From Bacillota bacterium (GTDB lineage Bacteria > Bacillota > Clostridia > Christensenellales > Aristaeellaceae), in the NCBI GenBank assembly GCA_023404345.1, contig JAEYCB010000041.1, positions 15,640-79,639 of the forward strand: a stretch of DNA of 64,000 nt, in the 5' to 3' direction. Position 1 is the first letter of the stretch. Each line of letters opens with the position of its first letter. This document shows positions 53,780 through 59,590 of this stretch, piece after piece. Both the position numbers and the translations under genes were made by a program. The notes beneath the pieces are model-generated. The model was not told the DNA's origin. It was given only the letters and a program-made list of their open reading frames with translations, and ran no database searches.

Positions 53780-54456
53780 GCTCCCGCCTCCATCCGGGCT
53801 TTTTCATCCTTTGCACATTCCAGGCAAAGCACGCGGCCGTATTTGGCTTTGGTTTTGGCTGCAATATTTTGCGCGCTGTATTCCCCGTGCTTTTCTATCA
53901 CGGCTCCGCACTCCGAGCATACCGTGGCGTTAACGGAAGCGTTTTGCACCGGCGTGCCTGTTGGCTTTGCTTTCGCCTGTGTACCCCCAGAAGTCTTTTC
54001 ATCTTCTTGCGTTCCGCTGCCTGTGTATTTGCTGGTGCTGTCAGCGGCAAAATACACATCGGCCGCGATGCCAAGGTCCTTCATGGCGACGCCGATAGCG
54101 TCCGTTCGGGCCTTTTTGTACGCCTCATCATCTAGCCGCGGGGAGCCTTTTTGCACGATCACAAGTTTGCTCCCGCCGACACCAAAAAGCGGATCGCTCT
54201 TTTCGCCGGTTTTTGGATCGCGGTACCAAAGGCGCAGCGAGCACTGAACCGTCACCTCGTCGGCATACGACTCGGTCCAAAACTTCTCATCTGACGTACC
54301 CCATCCAATACCACACGGCCCGAAAGCCTCCGTTATGGCCTTAATTCTCCACATGGGGTTGATGTCGGTGAACCCTTTCAAAGGACCGGCTGGTATTTCT
54401 CTTAGCGCCTCTTTGGGCGGCCTGCGCAGTTGCTCGTATAGTTGCATCTTTTCCAT
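53776..54456 (-). CDS. Rad52-like single-strand annealing protein (tentative)
   Basis: 226 residues. PAGPLKGFTDINPMWRIKAITEAFGPCGIGW followed by ARTDAIGVAMKDLGIAADVYF fits phage annealing proteins of the Rad52/Sak type. The C-terminus carries a Cys motif (VCSECGAVIE...VLCLECAKDE) that may bind zinc. Location next to HNH and SSB genes agrees. ATG at 54456 follows GGAGGTGAC. Confidence 0.6.
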   Translation of the reverse strand: MEKMQLYEQLRRPPKEALREIPAGPLKGFTDINPMWRIKAITEAFGPCGIGWGTSDEKFWTESYADEVTVQCSLRLWYRDPKTGEKSDPLFGVGGSKLVIVQKGSPRLDDEAYKKARTDAIGVAMKDLGIAADVYFAADSTSKYTGSGTQEDEKTSGGTQAKAKPTGTPVQNASVNATVCSECGAVIEKHGEYSAQNIAAKTKAKYGRVLCLECAKDEKARMEAGA

Positions 54457-54460
54457 GATG

Positions 54461-54646
54461 TCACCTCCAATCCCATTCCTGGAATTCGCGTTCATGCCTC
54501 ACGCGCTCGCGCTCGGCGTCCACCTGATGGCGCGGGGTGCTGTCCTCCACCCTCCGCCGCCTTTTCGGTCTGGGCGGGGGCGCACACTCGTGTTCCTCCC
54601 ATGGGGTATCAAGATACGCGCCGCACTCGGCGCATCGGTACGCCAT
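54461..54646 (-). CDS. 61-residue zinc-finger-like protein
   Basis: MAYRCAECGAYLDTPWEEHEC gives C-x2-C and H-x-C, followed by a basic tail (PRPKRRRRVED...). Starts 2 bases after the repeat-protein gene's stop and ends 4 bases before the annealing gene, as in an operon. The site before the ATG is weak. Function unknown. Confidence 0.55.
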   Translation of the reverse strand: MAYRCAECGAYLDTPWEEHECAPPPRPKRRRRVEDSTPRHQVDAERERVRHEREFQEWDWR

Positions 54647-54648
54647 GG

Positions 54649-55452
54649 TCACGTCTCTTTCCGCACCCACGTCACAGGGCTTTGGATCGTGTGGTCCCTG
54701 TGGTTGATACAAATTGCTTCGTCGTGAAGAACGACCGGCTTTGAGGTCTGGTATAGTTTCGGCAAAATCACGCTGGCGCTGCCGCAGGCCTCCACGCTGG
54801 CGCTGTCGTAGGCCTTCACGCTGGCGCTGTCGTAGGCCTTCACGCTGGCGCTGCTGTAGGCCTCCACGCTGGCGCTGCTGTAGGCCTCCACTCTGGCGCT
54901 GTCGTAGGCCTTCACGCTGGCGCTGCTGTAGGCCTTCACGCTGGCGCTGTCGCAGGCCTTCACGCTGGCGCTGTCGTAGGCCTACACGCTGGCGCTGTCG
55001 CAGGCCTCCACGCTGGCGCTGCTGTAGGCCTCCACTCTGGCGCTGTCGTAGGCCTTCACGCTGGCGCTGTCGTAGGCCTTCACGCTGGCGCTGTCGCAGG
55101 CCTTCACGCTGGCGCTGCCGTAGGCGTACCATACGCCGTCGCGTACCGTGTGTGCGCCGTTTCGCAAAACATGGATGTCGCACCACGATTTAACGGCGGC
55201 TTTGATGCGCGGGAGATCAACCGTCTCGTCCCACCAATCCGGCAGGACATCCTGATCGACGTTCAGCTTCCACCCGCCGACGTCGCTTGCTTTGTCCCCA
55301 TCTATCGGGGAAAGCTCGACGCGAACAAAAACCTTGCTGGCATGCGCGAAATCATCTTCGATGTGAAGTTCTTCCAGCATGCGGCTGTGGCTGTCGTAGT
55401 CTGGAACAAAAACGCGATCCTTGAGACAGATTCCAGATTTAAATCGGCACAC
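54649..55452 (-). pseudogene. phage protein with 15 octapeptide repeats, interrupted by one in-frame TAG
   Basis: The frame runs 268 codons from ATG 55452 (MCRFKSGICLKDRVFVPDYDSH) to TGA 54649. Residues 1-115 form a globular domain (FVRVELSPIDGDKASDVGGWKLNVDQDVLPDWWD). Then come 15 repeats of the type D-S-A-S-V-K-A-Y. The C-terminus is ILPKLYQTSKPVVLHDEAICINHRD. In the sixth repeat the AAG/GAG codon is TAG (54982-54984). The frame continues cleanly past it with the repeat pattern intact. Similar phage proteins with such repeats probably form beta-solenoids; function unknown. Confidence 0.65.
54765..55130. repeat. 24-bp tandem repeat, 15 units
   Basis: Unit on the plus strand: cacgctggcgctgtcgtagg plus cctt, with variation at five positions. 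It codes for the octapeptide repeats of the leftward gene. Length divisible by three, so unit gain or loss keeps frame. Confidence 0.9.
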
Positions 55453-55467
55453 GTCTATCCCCCCCTA

Positions 55468-55671
55468 TCAGATGTACGTCGCCAGCGCTTCGTCAAGGCT
55501 GGGAGCCGTCCCCGTTTTGGCCCGCTCCTTGGTCAGCAGGTCGCACAGGGTGGCGTTGTAGCGCACGAGCCGAGCCTTGTCGCGCGACAGTCTGTCCACG
55601 TGCTCCAGCAGCACCAGGACAAGCGCTTTCATCTGGTTTTCGGTAAGTTCGAGATACATCTTTCTTTCCAT
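55468..55671 (-). CDS. small coiled-coil phage protein
   Basis: 67 residues, leucine-rich helix (LTENQMKALVLVLLEHVDRLSRDKARLVRYN). GGAGGTAACACC precedes the ATG. No family recognised. Confidence 0.6.
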   Translation of the reverse strand: MERKMYLELTENQMKALVLVLLEHVDRLSRDKARLVRYNATLCDLLTKERAKTGTAPSLDEALATYI

Positions 55672-55675
55672 GGTG

Positions 55676-55852
55676 TTACCTCCATCCGGCCATCGTATGG
55701 CCTGTCCACAGGATGATGCCGAGGGCGATCAACACCCCGGCGACGATCGCGCCGGCGGCAATCAGCCGATCCGACTGGCGAACATAGCCCCGAAGGGCCT
55801 TTTTGATCTTGCGGCGCTCGCCGCGCTTGGTCAGCGGGTTAAACTCCTGCAT
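55676..55852 (-). CDS. small membrane protein
   Basis: 58 residues from ATG 55852: basic N-terminus (NPLTKRGERRKIKKALRGYVRQSDR), then one membrane helix (LIAAGAIVAGVLIALGIIL). Overlaps the preceding gene by 14 bases. Function unknown. Confidence 0.55.
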   Translation of the reverse strand: MQEFNPLTKRGERRKIKKALRGYVRQSDRLIAAGAIVAGVLIALGIILWTGHTMAGWR

Positions 55853-56027
55853 TATGCCCCATCCTCTCCGCGCTCTGGCGCAGCCGCTCCAGCGCGCCGT
55901 CTTTTCCGTAGGACGCGACGGCCTCGCGGAGGCACCGATCCACGGCGCGGGCGATATCATCCAGCACCCGCTGGCGGTCTGTGTCAGTCCGTGCTACTGC
56001 CGATTCGTTGATAGTCACCCGCTCCAT
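55839..56027 (-). CDS. small helical phage protein
   Basis: 62 residues (MERVTINESAVARTDTDRQRV...). Ribosome site GGGGTGCCACC region is weak-to-moderate. No family recognised. Confidence 0.55.
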   Translation of the reverse strand: MERVTINESAVARTDTDRQRVLDDIARAVDRCLREAVASYGKDGALERLRQSAERMGHNAGV

Positions 56028-56050
56028 GGTGGCACCCCCTTTCTACTGGT

Positions 56051-56221
56051 TTATGCACCCTGCGCCGATTTCTGGCTCTGCGCCATGCTCAAGCCCTGAC
56101 TGATGCCCTGCCAGTAGGCTTTCATCAGCAGCGCCAGCTGGTTCTGCTCGCCCTCCGTCGGGGCCAGCATGATGAGGTCATAGGTGGCCTTGATGGCCGG
56201 GACTTTCTTCTTACGCGGCAT
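56051..56221 (-). CDS. 56-residue phage protein
   Basis: MPRKKKVPAIKATYDLIMLAPTEG...; basic start and an amphipathic helix. ATG lies inside the end of the preceding gene (11-base overlap), with GGGGGTGCAAAGC upstream. No family recognised. Confidence 0.55.
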   Translation of the reverse strand: MPRKKKVPAIKATYDLIMLAPTEGEQNQLALLMKAYWQGISQGLSMAQSQKSAQGA

Positions 56222-56486
56222 GCTTTGCACCCCCTTTCAGCGCTACAACGCGGATGGCGTCATAGCAGCACTTGTTGTACCATTCAACCCGGCCCGCCTG
56301 ATCAAATGTCAGGCCATCGCCCAGCACGGTTTCCGCGCCGGTGGCGATCCGCACGCCGATCACGGTATACCGGGCCACCTCGCGCTTGGCCTCATACCAC
56401 GCGAGGCGCAGCGCCTGCGCGAAGGGGACGCCGAAGCGGCGGTGCTTGGTCCATGCGGTGGTCATGATCTCGCGGCGGTTGTACAT
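56211..56486 (-). CDS. conserved early phage protein
   Basis: 91 residues (MYNRREIMTTAWTKHRRFGVPFAQALRLAWYEAKREVARY). This N-terminal helix is recurrent in clostridial prophages. GGAGG is 6 bases from the ATG. Upstream region is nearly duplicated at 57076-57150. Confidence 0.65.
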   Translation of the reverse strand: MYNRREIMTTAWTKHRRFGVPFAQALRLAWYEAKREVARYTVIGVRIATGAETVLGDGLTFDQAGRVEWYNKCCYDAIRVVALKGGAKHAA

Positions 56487-56518
56487 TGGTTTTCCTCCAT
56501 TGTTCGCGTTGTGTTCGC

Positions 56519-56548
56519 TTGAAACGGTAGAACCAGAAGCAGTACAAT
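56519..56548 (+). promoter_or_regulatory. rightward promoter, copy A of a duplicated region
   Basis: TTGAAA, 18 bases and TACAAT upstream of the gene at 56601. Two direct TGTTCGC-type repeats 11 bases apart precede the -35. Confidence 0.55.
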
Positions 56549-56600
56549 ATGCCGTGTACAAGCGACGTAGGGCATAAGATACTCGGAGGTTGAAAGCAGC

Positions 56601-56936
56601 ATGGTTTTTATTTGGCATCAATACCTGGTCCTTCGCGGTTTGATCCTATTCGGATACAAGTCCGCATCTGGGGTCTTCCCGGACTTTGAAACACTTCGCG
56701 TCCCTTTTCTGGGGAGAAAAACCATAAGACGCCATTGCGAAATGCTTTTCCGAACAGGATGCGCTTCTCGAAACTATGCTCCTGACGGATACCACGTTAC
56801 GGGCATCGTTCCTACGGAAAAGGGGTACGACCATTTTCTCAGTCTGCATAAGGCGCTGGTGGAAAGCGTCGTTTCCTTTCTGGCATCCGTTCTCATGCTG
56901 CTGCTCGGTGTGTTCATAGGAAAACTTTGGCCATGA
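56601..56936 (+). CDS. rightward small protein with C-terminal membrane helix
   Basis: 111 residues. The first 80 look like a compact winged-helix-sized domain (GVFPDFETLRVPFLGRKTIRRHCEMLF...GIVPTEKGYDHFLSLH). A membrane helix follows (VVSFLASVLMLLLGVFIGKLW). GGAGG lies 11 bases from the ATG. It is antisense to and overlaps the 3' end of the leftward gene at 56914. A membrane-bound regulator or superinfection protein is possible, but nothing proves it. Confidence 0.6.
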   Translation: MVFIWHQYLVLRGLILFGYKSASGVFPDFETLRVPFLGRKTIRRHCEMLFRTGCASRNYAPDGYHVTGIVPTEKGYDHFLSLHKALVESVVSFLASVLMLLLGVFIGKLWP

Positions 56937-57075
56937 GCAACCCGATCAGAAACGATTCCATGAGTACAGCGATCTGCAAAGTCCTGTAGCGGCTACGCAT
57001 CTCGTCTTCTACGATGCGTCTCCACGTTTCTGCCCTATACTCGGCGTCGGCGAGTGCTTTTTTAATCTCATCCAT
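56914..57075 (-). CDS. 53-residue protein with C-terminal membrane helix
   Basis: MDEIKKALADAEYRAETWRRIVEDEM, then a hydrophobic end (LQIAVLMESFLIGLLMAKVFL). GGAGG 9 bases before the ATG, in the second copy of the duplicated regulatory region. Confidence 0.55.
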   Translation of the reverse strand: MDEIKKALADAEYRAETWRRIVEDEMRSRYRTLQIAVLMESFLIGLLMAKVFL

Positions 57076-57108
57076 TTGGGTTTCCTCCAGTGTTCGCATT
57101 GTGTTCGG

Positions 57109-57138
57109 TTGAACGGGCAGGGCCAGAAGCGGTATAAT
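57109..57138 (+). promoter_or_regulatory. rightward promoter, copy B of a duplicated region
   Basis: TTGAAC, 18 bases and TATAAT. Flanking bases align with copy A over about 65 positions. Confidence 0.6.
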
Positions 57139-57174
57139 GGAATTGCCTCTTGGCAAGGAAAGGAGCTGGTCCAC

Positions 57175-57237
57175 GTGACCAAACTTTTGACCCTGCCTGT
57201 TCCGCAGTCCGTGGGGATGCCGATGCAGAGGGGTTAG
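57175..57237 (+). CDS. possible 20-residue leader peptide
   Basis: GTG start after AAAGGAG (8-base gap), reading MTKLLTLPVPQSVGMPMQRG and stop. It lies directly behind promoter copy B. Too short to judge by composition. Confidence 0.3.
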   Translation: MTKLLTLPVPQSVGMPMQRG

Positions 57238-57465
57238 CGGTTCTCGATCCGCTAAAGTGAAGCGCCTACCAAGAAGCGGAAGGTTCATTTCCGCTCGCCC
57301 CCGCCATACGGAGCGGGGGTCGCTACCCCGTTACATCAATAGCGTACCGTATGCCGTGTGTCGGCGACGGGGGCGATGCAGGCGGTTGCGGTAAACAACA
57401 TCGGGGGATGCTCGGAAGTGATAACCCGCTTCCGGGCTTTCGCATCGGCATTTTTAGACTGCGAG
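57238..57465. other. structured region without a clear gene
   Basis: Consecutive hairpins (AGCGG..CCGCT, AGCGGAA..TTCCGCT, CCCCGC..GCGGGG) follow promoter B up to about 57335; a small RNA or leader is possible. The rest, up to the leftward early promoter, shows no convincing gene on either strand. Confidence 0.35.
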
Positions 57466-57468
57466 ATA

Positions 57469-57497
57469 ATTATATATCTCTTTGAAGTATTTGTCAA
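57469..57497 (-). promoter_or_regulatory. consensus leftward early promoter
   Basis: On the minus strand TTGACA, 17 bases and TATAAT, a perfect sigma-A match. A GAGATA-N6-TATCTC dyad covers the -10, and GTCAA-N9-TTGAC spans the two divergent -35 elements; these are candidate repressor operators. Confidence 0.85.
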
Positions 57498-57506
57498 GAC
57501 TGAATA

Positions 57507-57535
57507 TTGACTTTGAAATATTATTTTGATAGAAT
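57507..57535 (+). promoter_or_regulatory. repressor promoter
   Basis: TTGACT, 17 bases and TAGAAT, back to back with the leftward promoter, forming the lysogeny switch. Confidence 0.75.
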
Positions 57536-57558
57536 ACTTACGAAAGAGAGGTGATGAA

Positions 57559-57930
57559 ATGCATGATCGGATAAAAGATATCAGAAAAGCGCTGGACATG
57601 ACGCAAACCGAATTTGCGCAGAGAATAGGAATTAAACAAAACTCTCTCGCAAACATAGAAATCGGGCGGAGAAACGCGTCCAATCAAGTCGTGACATCCA
57701 TCTGCCGGGAGTTTGGCGTCAATCTGGACTACCTGCTGCATGGCGCCGGACCGATGTTCGCCCCGAAAGAGGCCACGGCCCTTGATCGCATCGACCAGAT
57801 TCTTACCGGCGGGAACGAGTTCGTGAAAGCCGTTTTCGTCGAGCTGGCCGACCTGTCCGACGAGGAATGGCAGATGCTCCATGATTTCGTCCAGCGGGTG
57901 ATGGACCGAACGAAAAACCCCGGCCAGTGA
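57559..57930 (+). CDS. XRE-family phage repressor
   Basis: 123 residues. N-terminal helix-turn-helix (RIKDIRKALDMTQTEFAQRIGIKQNSLANIEIGRRNAS). The C-terminal part is short and helical with no LexA-type S24 peptidase, so induction would not be by self-cleavage. AGAGGTGATGAA precedes the ATG at 57559. It should hold the leftward early promoter off in the lysogen. Confidence 0.85.
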   Translation: MHDRIKDIRKALDMTQTEFAQRIGIKQNSLANIEIGRRNASNQVVTSICREFGVNLDYLLHGAGPMFAPKEATALDRIDQILTGGNEFVKAVFVELADLSDEEWQMLHDFVQRVMDRTKNPGQ

Positions 57931-57943
57931 GGCCGGGGCTTTT
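57918..57943 (+). terminator. terminator of the repressor gene
   Basis: CCCCGGCC, 5-base loop, GGCCGGGG, C, TTTT; overlaps the repressor's last codons. Confidence 0.85.
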
Positions 57944-57944
57944 C

Positions 57945-58046
57945 CTATCTGATGAGGAGTCTTTGCACGTACCAGTAGATTTTTTCGATCTTCTTCGGGT
58001 CGGTGATCTTCTCCAGCATAGCCAGTATCGCTTGTTTTTTGTCCAT
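57945..58046 (-). CDS. 33-residue protein behind a LexA-type site
   Basis: MDKKQAILAMLEKITDPKKIEKIYWYVQRLLIR: a small helical protein of a kind often seen near phage repressors. GGGGG lies 7 bases before the ATG. A consensus promoter and a SOS box lie just upstream, so DNA damage should induce it. It could be an antirepressor-like peptide or excision factor; unproven. Confidence 0.6.
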   Translation of the reverse strand: MDKKQAILAMLEKITDPKKIEKIYWYVQRLLIR

Positions 58047-58065
58047 TTCTGTGCCCCCATTATAA

Positions 58066-58077
58066 GAACATACGTTC
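58066..58077. promoter_or_regulatory. LexA (SOS) box
   Basis: GAACATACGTTC; on the minus strand CGAACGTATGTTC matches the Gram-positive SOS box CGAACRNRYGTTYC. It lies just downstream of the consensus promoter at 58092-58120. Confidence 0.75.
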
Positions 58078-58091
58078 GCATCTGTGGTGCC

Positions 58092-58120
58092 ATTATAAAC
58101 AAAAAGGCTTCTTGTGTCAA
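58092..58120 (-). promoter_or_regulatory. consensus leftward promoter under LexA-type control
   Basis: On the minus strand TTGACA, 17 bases and TATAAT, followed by the SOS box and the 33-residue gene. Confidence 0.8.
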
Positions 58121-58211
58121 TGTCCGTTCTGCATTGAGAGGGGAAAGGATAGCACGGAAACCAAGCATTTACAAGGGCAATAATGTCTAATGATGTCTAT
58201 GAAAAAATATG

Positions 58212-58240
58212 TTTACTACTCATACATATTTGTGTATAAT
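58212..58240 (+). promoter_or_regulatory. promoter of the two-gene secreted cassette
   Basis: TTTACT, 17 bases and TATAAT, 32 bases before the first start codon. Confidence 0.75.
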
Positions 58241-58272
58241 GGCAGTATCATACAAAAGGGGGAATCTACAAA

Positions 58273-58755
58273 ATGAAAAGGGCAATTATTGTCCTGGCCT
58301 CTCTGCTGATGCTCATCCCTGTTTGCGCATCGGCGCTGGGGCTAGGCCCGGAGGCCGCCGTCACGGCGCTTAACAACTTGGTTGATGCAGCTCCCATTGA
58401 AGGGATTACGCAGGTATTCGCTTACAACGAGGAAAGCAACACGGTTATCCTTGGCGTTGTATCGGAGGCGTTCATGGACGCAGCCGTTGAAGCCTCTAAA
58501 GCAGGAGAAACCAATAGCGATTGGACGGCTGCTAAGTCCTACGCTACCCAAATGTATGATGCTGCGCGTGAGCTAATCACTCTGTACGATAAAGCCGAAA
58601 CCGGAATGCAGGTGTTTTATATGACTTCCGTTGACAGCGACGGGACTGTATACTACGCCATTGGCGACGAGGACGCGTCCGAGTGCCATGTGATATTGGA
58701 TGCCATCACAAACGACACAGAAATCACACCATACGAGGAGGAAGAAAAGGAATGA
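58273..58755 (+). CDS. secreted protein, first gene of a probable conversion cassette
   Basis: 160 residues. Signal peptide MKRAIIVLASLLMLIPVCASA. The mature part is acidic (C-terminal EEEEKE) with no domain I recognise. AAAGGGGGAATC is near the ATG. Its stop overlaps the next ATG. Confidence 0.7.
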   Translation: MKRAIIVLASLLMLIPVCASALGLGPEAAVTALNNLVDAAPIEGITQVFAYNEESNTVILGVVSEAFMDAAVEASKAGETNSDWTAAKSYATQMYDAARELITLYDKAETGMQVFYMTSVDSDGTVYYAIGDEDASECHVILDAITNDTEITPYEEEEKE

Positions 58756-59213
58756 AAAAGCTAATTTGTATCATGATTGCCCTGCTGATCCCCGTGACTG
58801 CGTTTGCCGAGGTTGATCTGTCCGGTATGTCCTATGATGAACTGGTTGCCCTTAAGGATCAGATATCTCTTGCCATATGGGAAAGCGAAGAATGGCAGGA
58901 GGTTGAAGTGCCCGCAGGCGTTTATACCGTAGGCGAGGACATCCCGGCGGGGCAATGGACCATTAAAGCCGCCGACGGGATTAGCGTCACCATTGAATGG
59001 GGCGACGAATTAGATGAATCTGGTGTGGCACTGTCATGGGATGGAAAGATCATGGAATACGAATACCTGCAAAGCGAAACTAGCAGATATTATGAAAAAG
59101 GAGACAAAACCGAAATCACCTGGGACATTAAGACTGGACAATATATCCTAGTCGATGATGGAATTGCGGTATTTATGCCATACGCTGGAAAGCCCTCGCT
59201 TGGGTTTAAGTGA
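58752..59213 (+). CDS. secreted protein, second gene of the cassette
   Basis: 153 residues. Signal peptide MKKLICIMIALLIPVTAFA. DLSGMSYDELVALKDQISLAIWES then VPAGVYTVGEDIPAGQWTIKA, a pattern recurrent in small secreted proteins of gut Firmicutes. Translationally coupled to the previous gene (ATGA). Function unknown. Confidence 0.7.
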   Translation: MKKLICIMIALLIPVTAFAEVDLSGMSYDELVALKDQISLAIWESEEWQEVEVPAGVYTVGEDIPAGQWTIKAADGISVTIEWGDELDESGVALSWDGKIMEYEYLQSETSRYYEKGDKTEITWDIKTGQYILVDDGIAVFMPYAGKPSLGFK

Positions 59214-59220
59214 TTCCAAC

Positions 59221-59248
59221 CCCCGGCCACGCGCCGGGGAATTTTTTT
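59221..59248 (+). terminator. terminator of the secreted cassette
   Basis: CCCCGGC, 5-base loop, GCCGGGG, AA and seven Ts, just past the stop. Confidence 0.9.
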
Positions 59249-59269
59249 GGGAAAATATCAAAATACCCC

Positions 59270-59298
59270 TTGACATATATCCAAAAAGGATATATAAT
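59270..59298 (+). promoter_or_regulatory. consensus promoter with internal operator for regulator and recombinase
   Basis: TTGACA, 17 bases and TATAAT. The spacer holds ATATATCC-AAAAA-GGATATAT (59275-59295), an ideal place for repression by the XRE protein encoded next. Confidence 0.85.
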
Positions 59299-59377
59299 AC
59301 AATCAAGGCAACGGGCTAAGGGCTGCGGGCCAATAAGGGCCGGGCATGCAGGCGTCGTTCCAGGGAGGGATAGCGCA

Positions 59378-59590
59378 ATGAACCAGCACACACTTCCACG
59401 GGCTACCAATAACAGCCCCATCGCCCGCCGCAGGCTCGCGGCGGGCCTTACTCAAACCCAGCTTGCCCAAAAGCTGGGCGTCACCCAACTGACCATCACA
59501 CGATGGGAGCATGGCGCCAGAAACCCGCGCCGGACTATGTTGTACAAACTGGCCGAGGTACTGGGCTGTGAGGCGCGGGATTTGATATGA
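59378..59590 (+). CDS. XRE-family regulator cotranscribed with the recombinase
   Basis: 70 residues, almost only a helix-turn-helix (RRRLAAGLTQTQLAQKLGVTQLTITRWEHGARNPRRTMLYKLAEVL). GGGAGGG 9 bases before the ATG. Its stop overlaps the recombinase ATG (ATGA), so it likely tunes recombinase expression. Confidence 0.85.
   Translation: MNQHTLPRATNNSPIARRRLAAGLTQTQLAQKLGVTQLTITRWEHGARNPRRTMLYKLAEVLGCEARDLI

Noticed and set aside
54765..55130. CRISPR-like appearance of the repeat array
   Set aside because: Units are contiguous 24-mers without spacers, lie in a coding frame, and no cas genes are present.
54714..55193. Arg/Trp-rich rightward frame and Gln/Arg-rich leftward frame across the 24-bp repeats
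   Set aside because: They are repeat shadows. The frame with conserved globular ends and the octapeptide pattern is the real one.
57235..57260. A tRNA T-arm-like hairpin (AGCGG, loop, CCGCT)
   Set aside because: The loop is eight bases and no acceptor, D or anticodon arm can be formed around it.
57336..57683. Leftward 115-codon frame across the repressor promoter region
   Set aside because: It is antisense to the repressor N-terminus and to both promoters, with no ribosome site.
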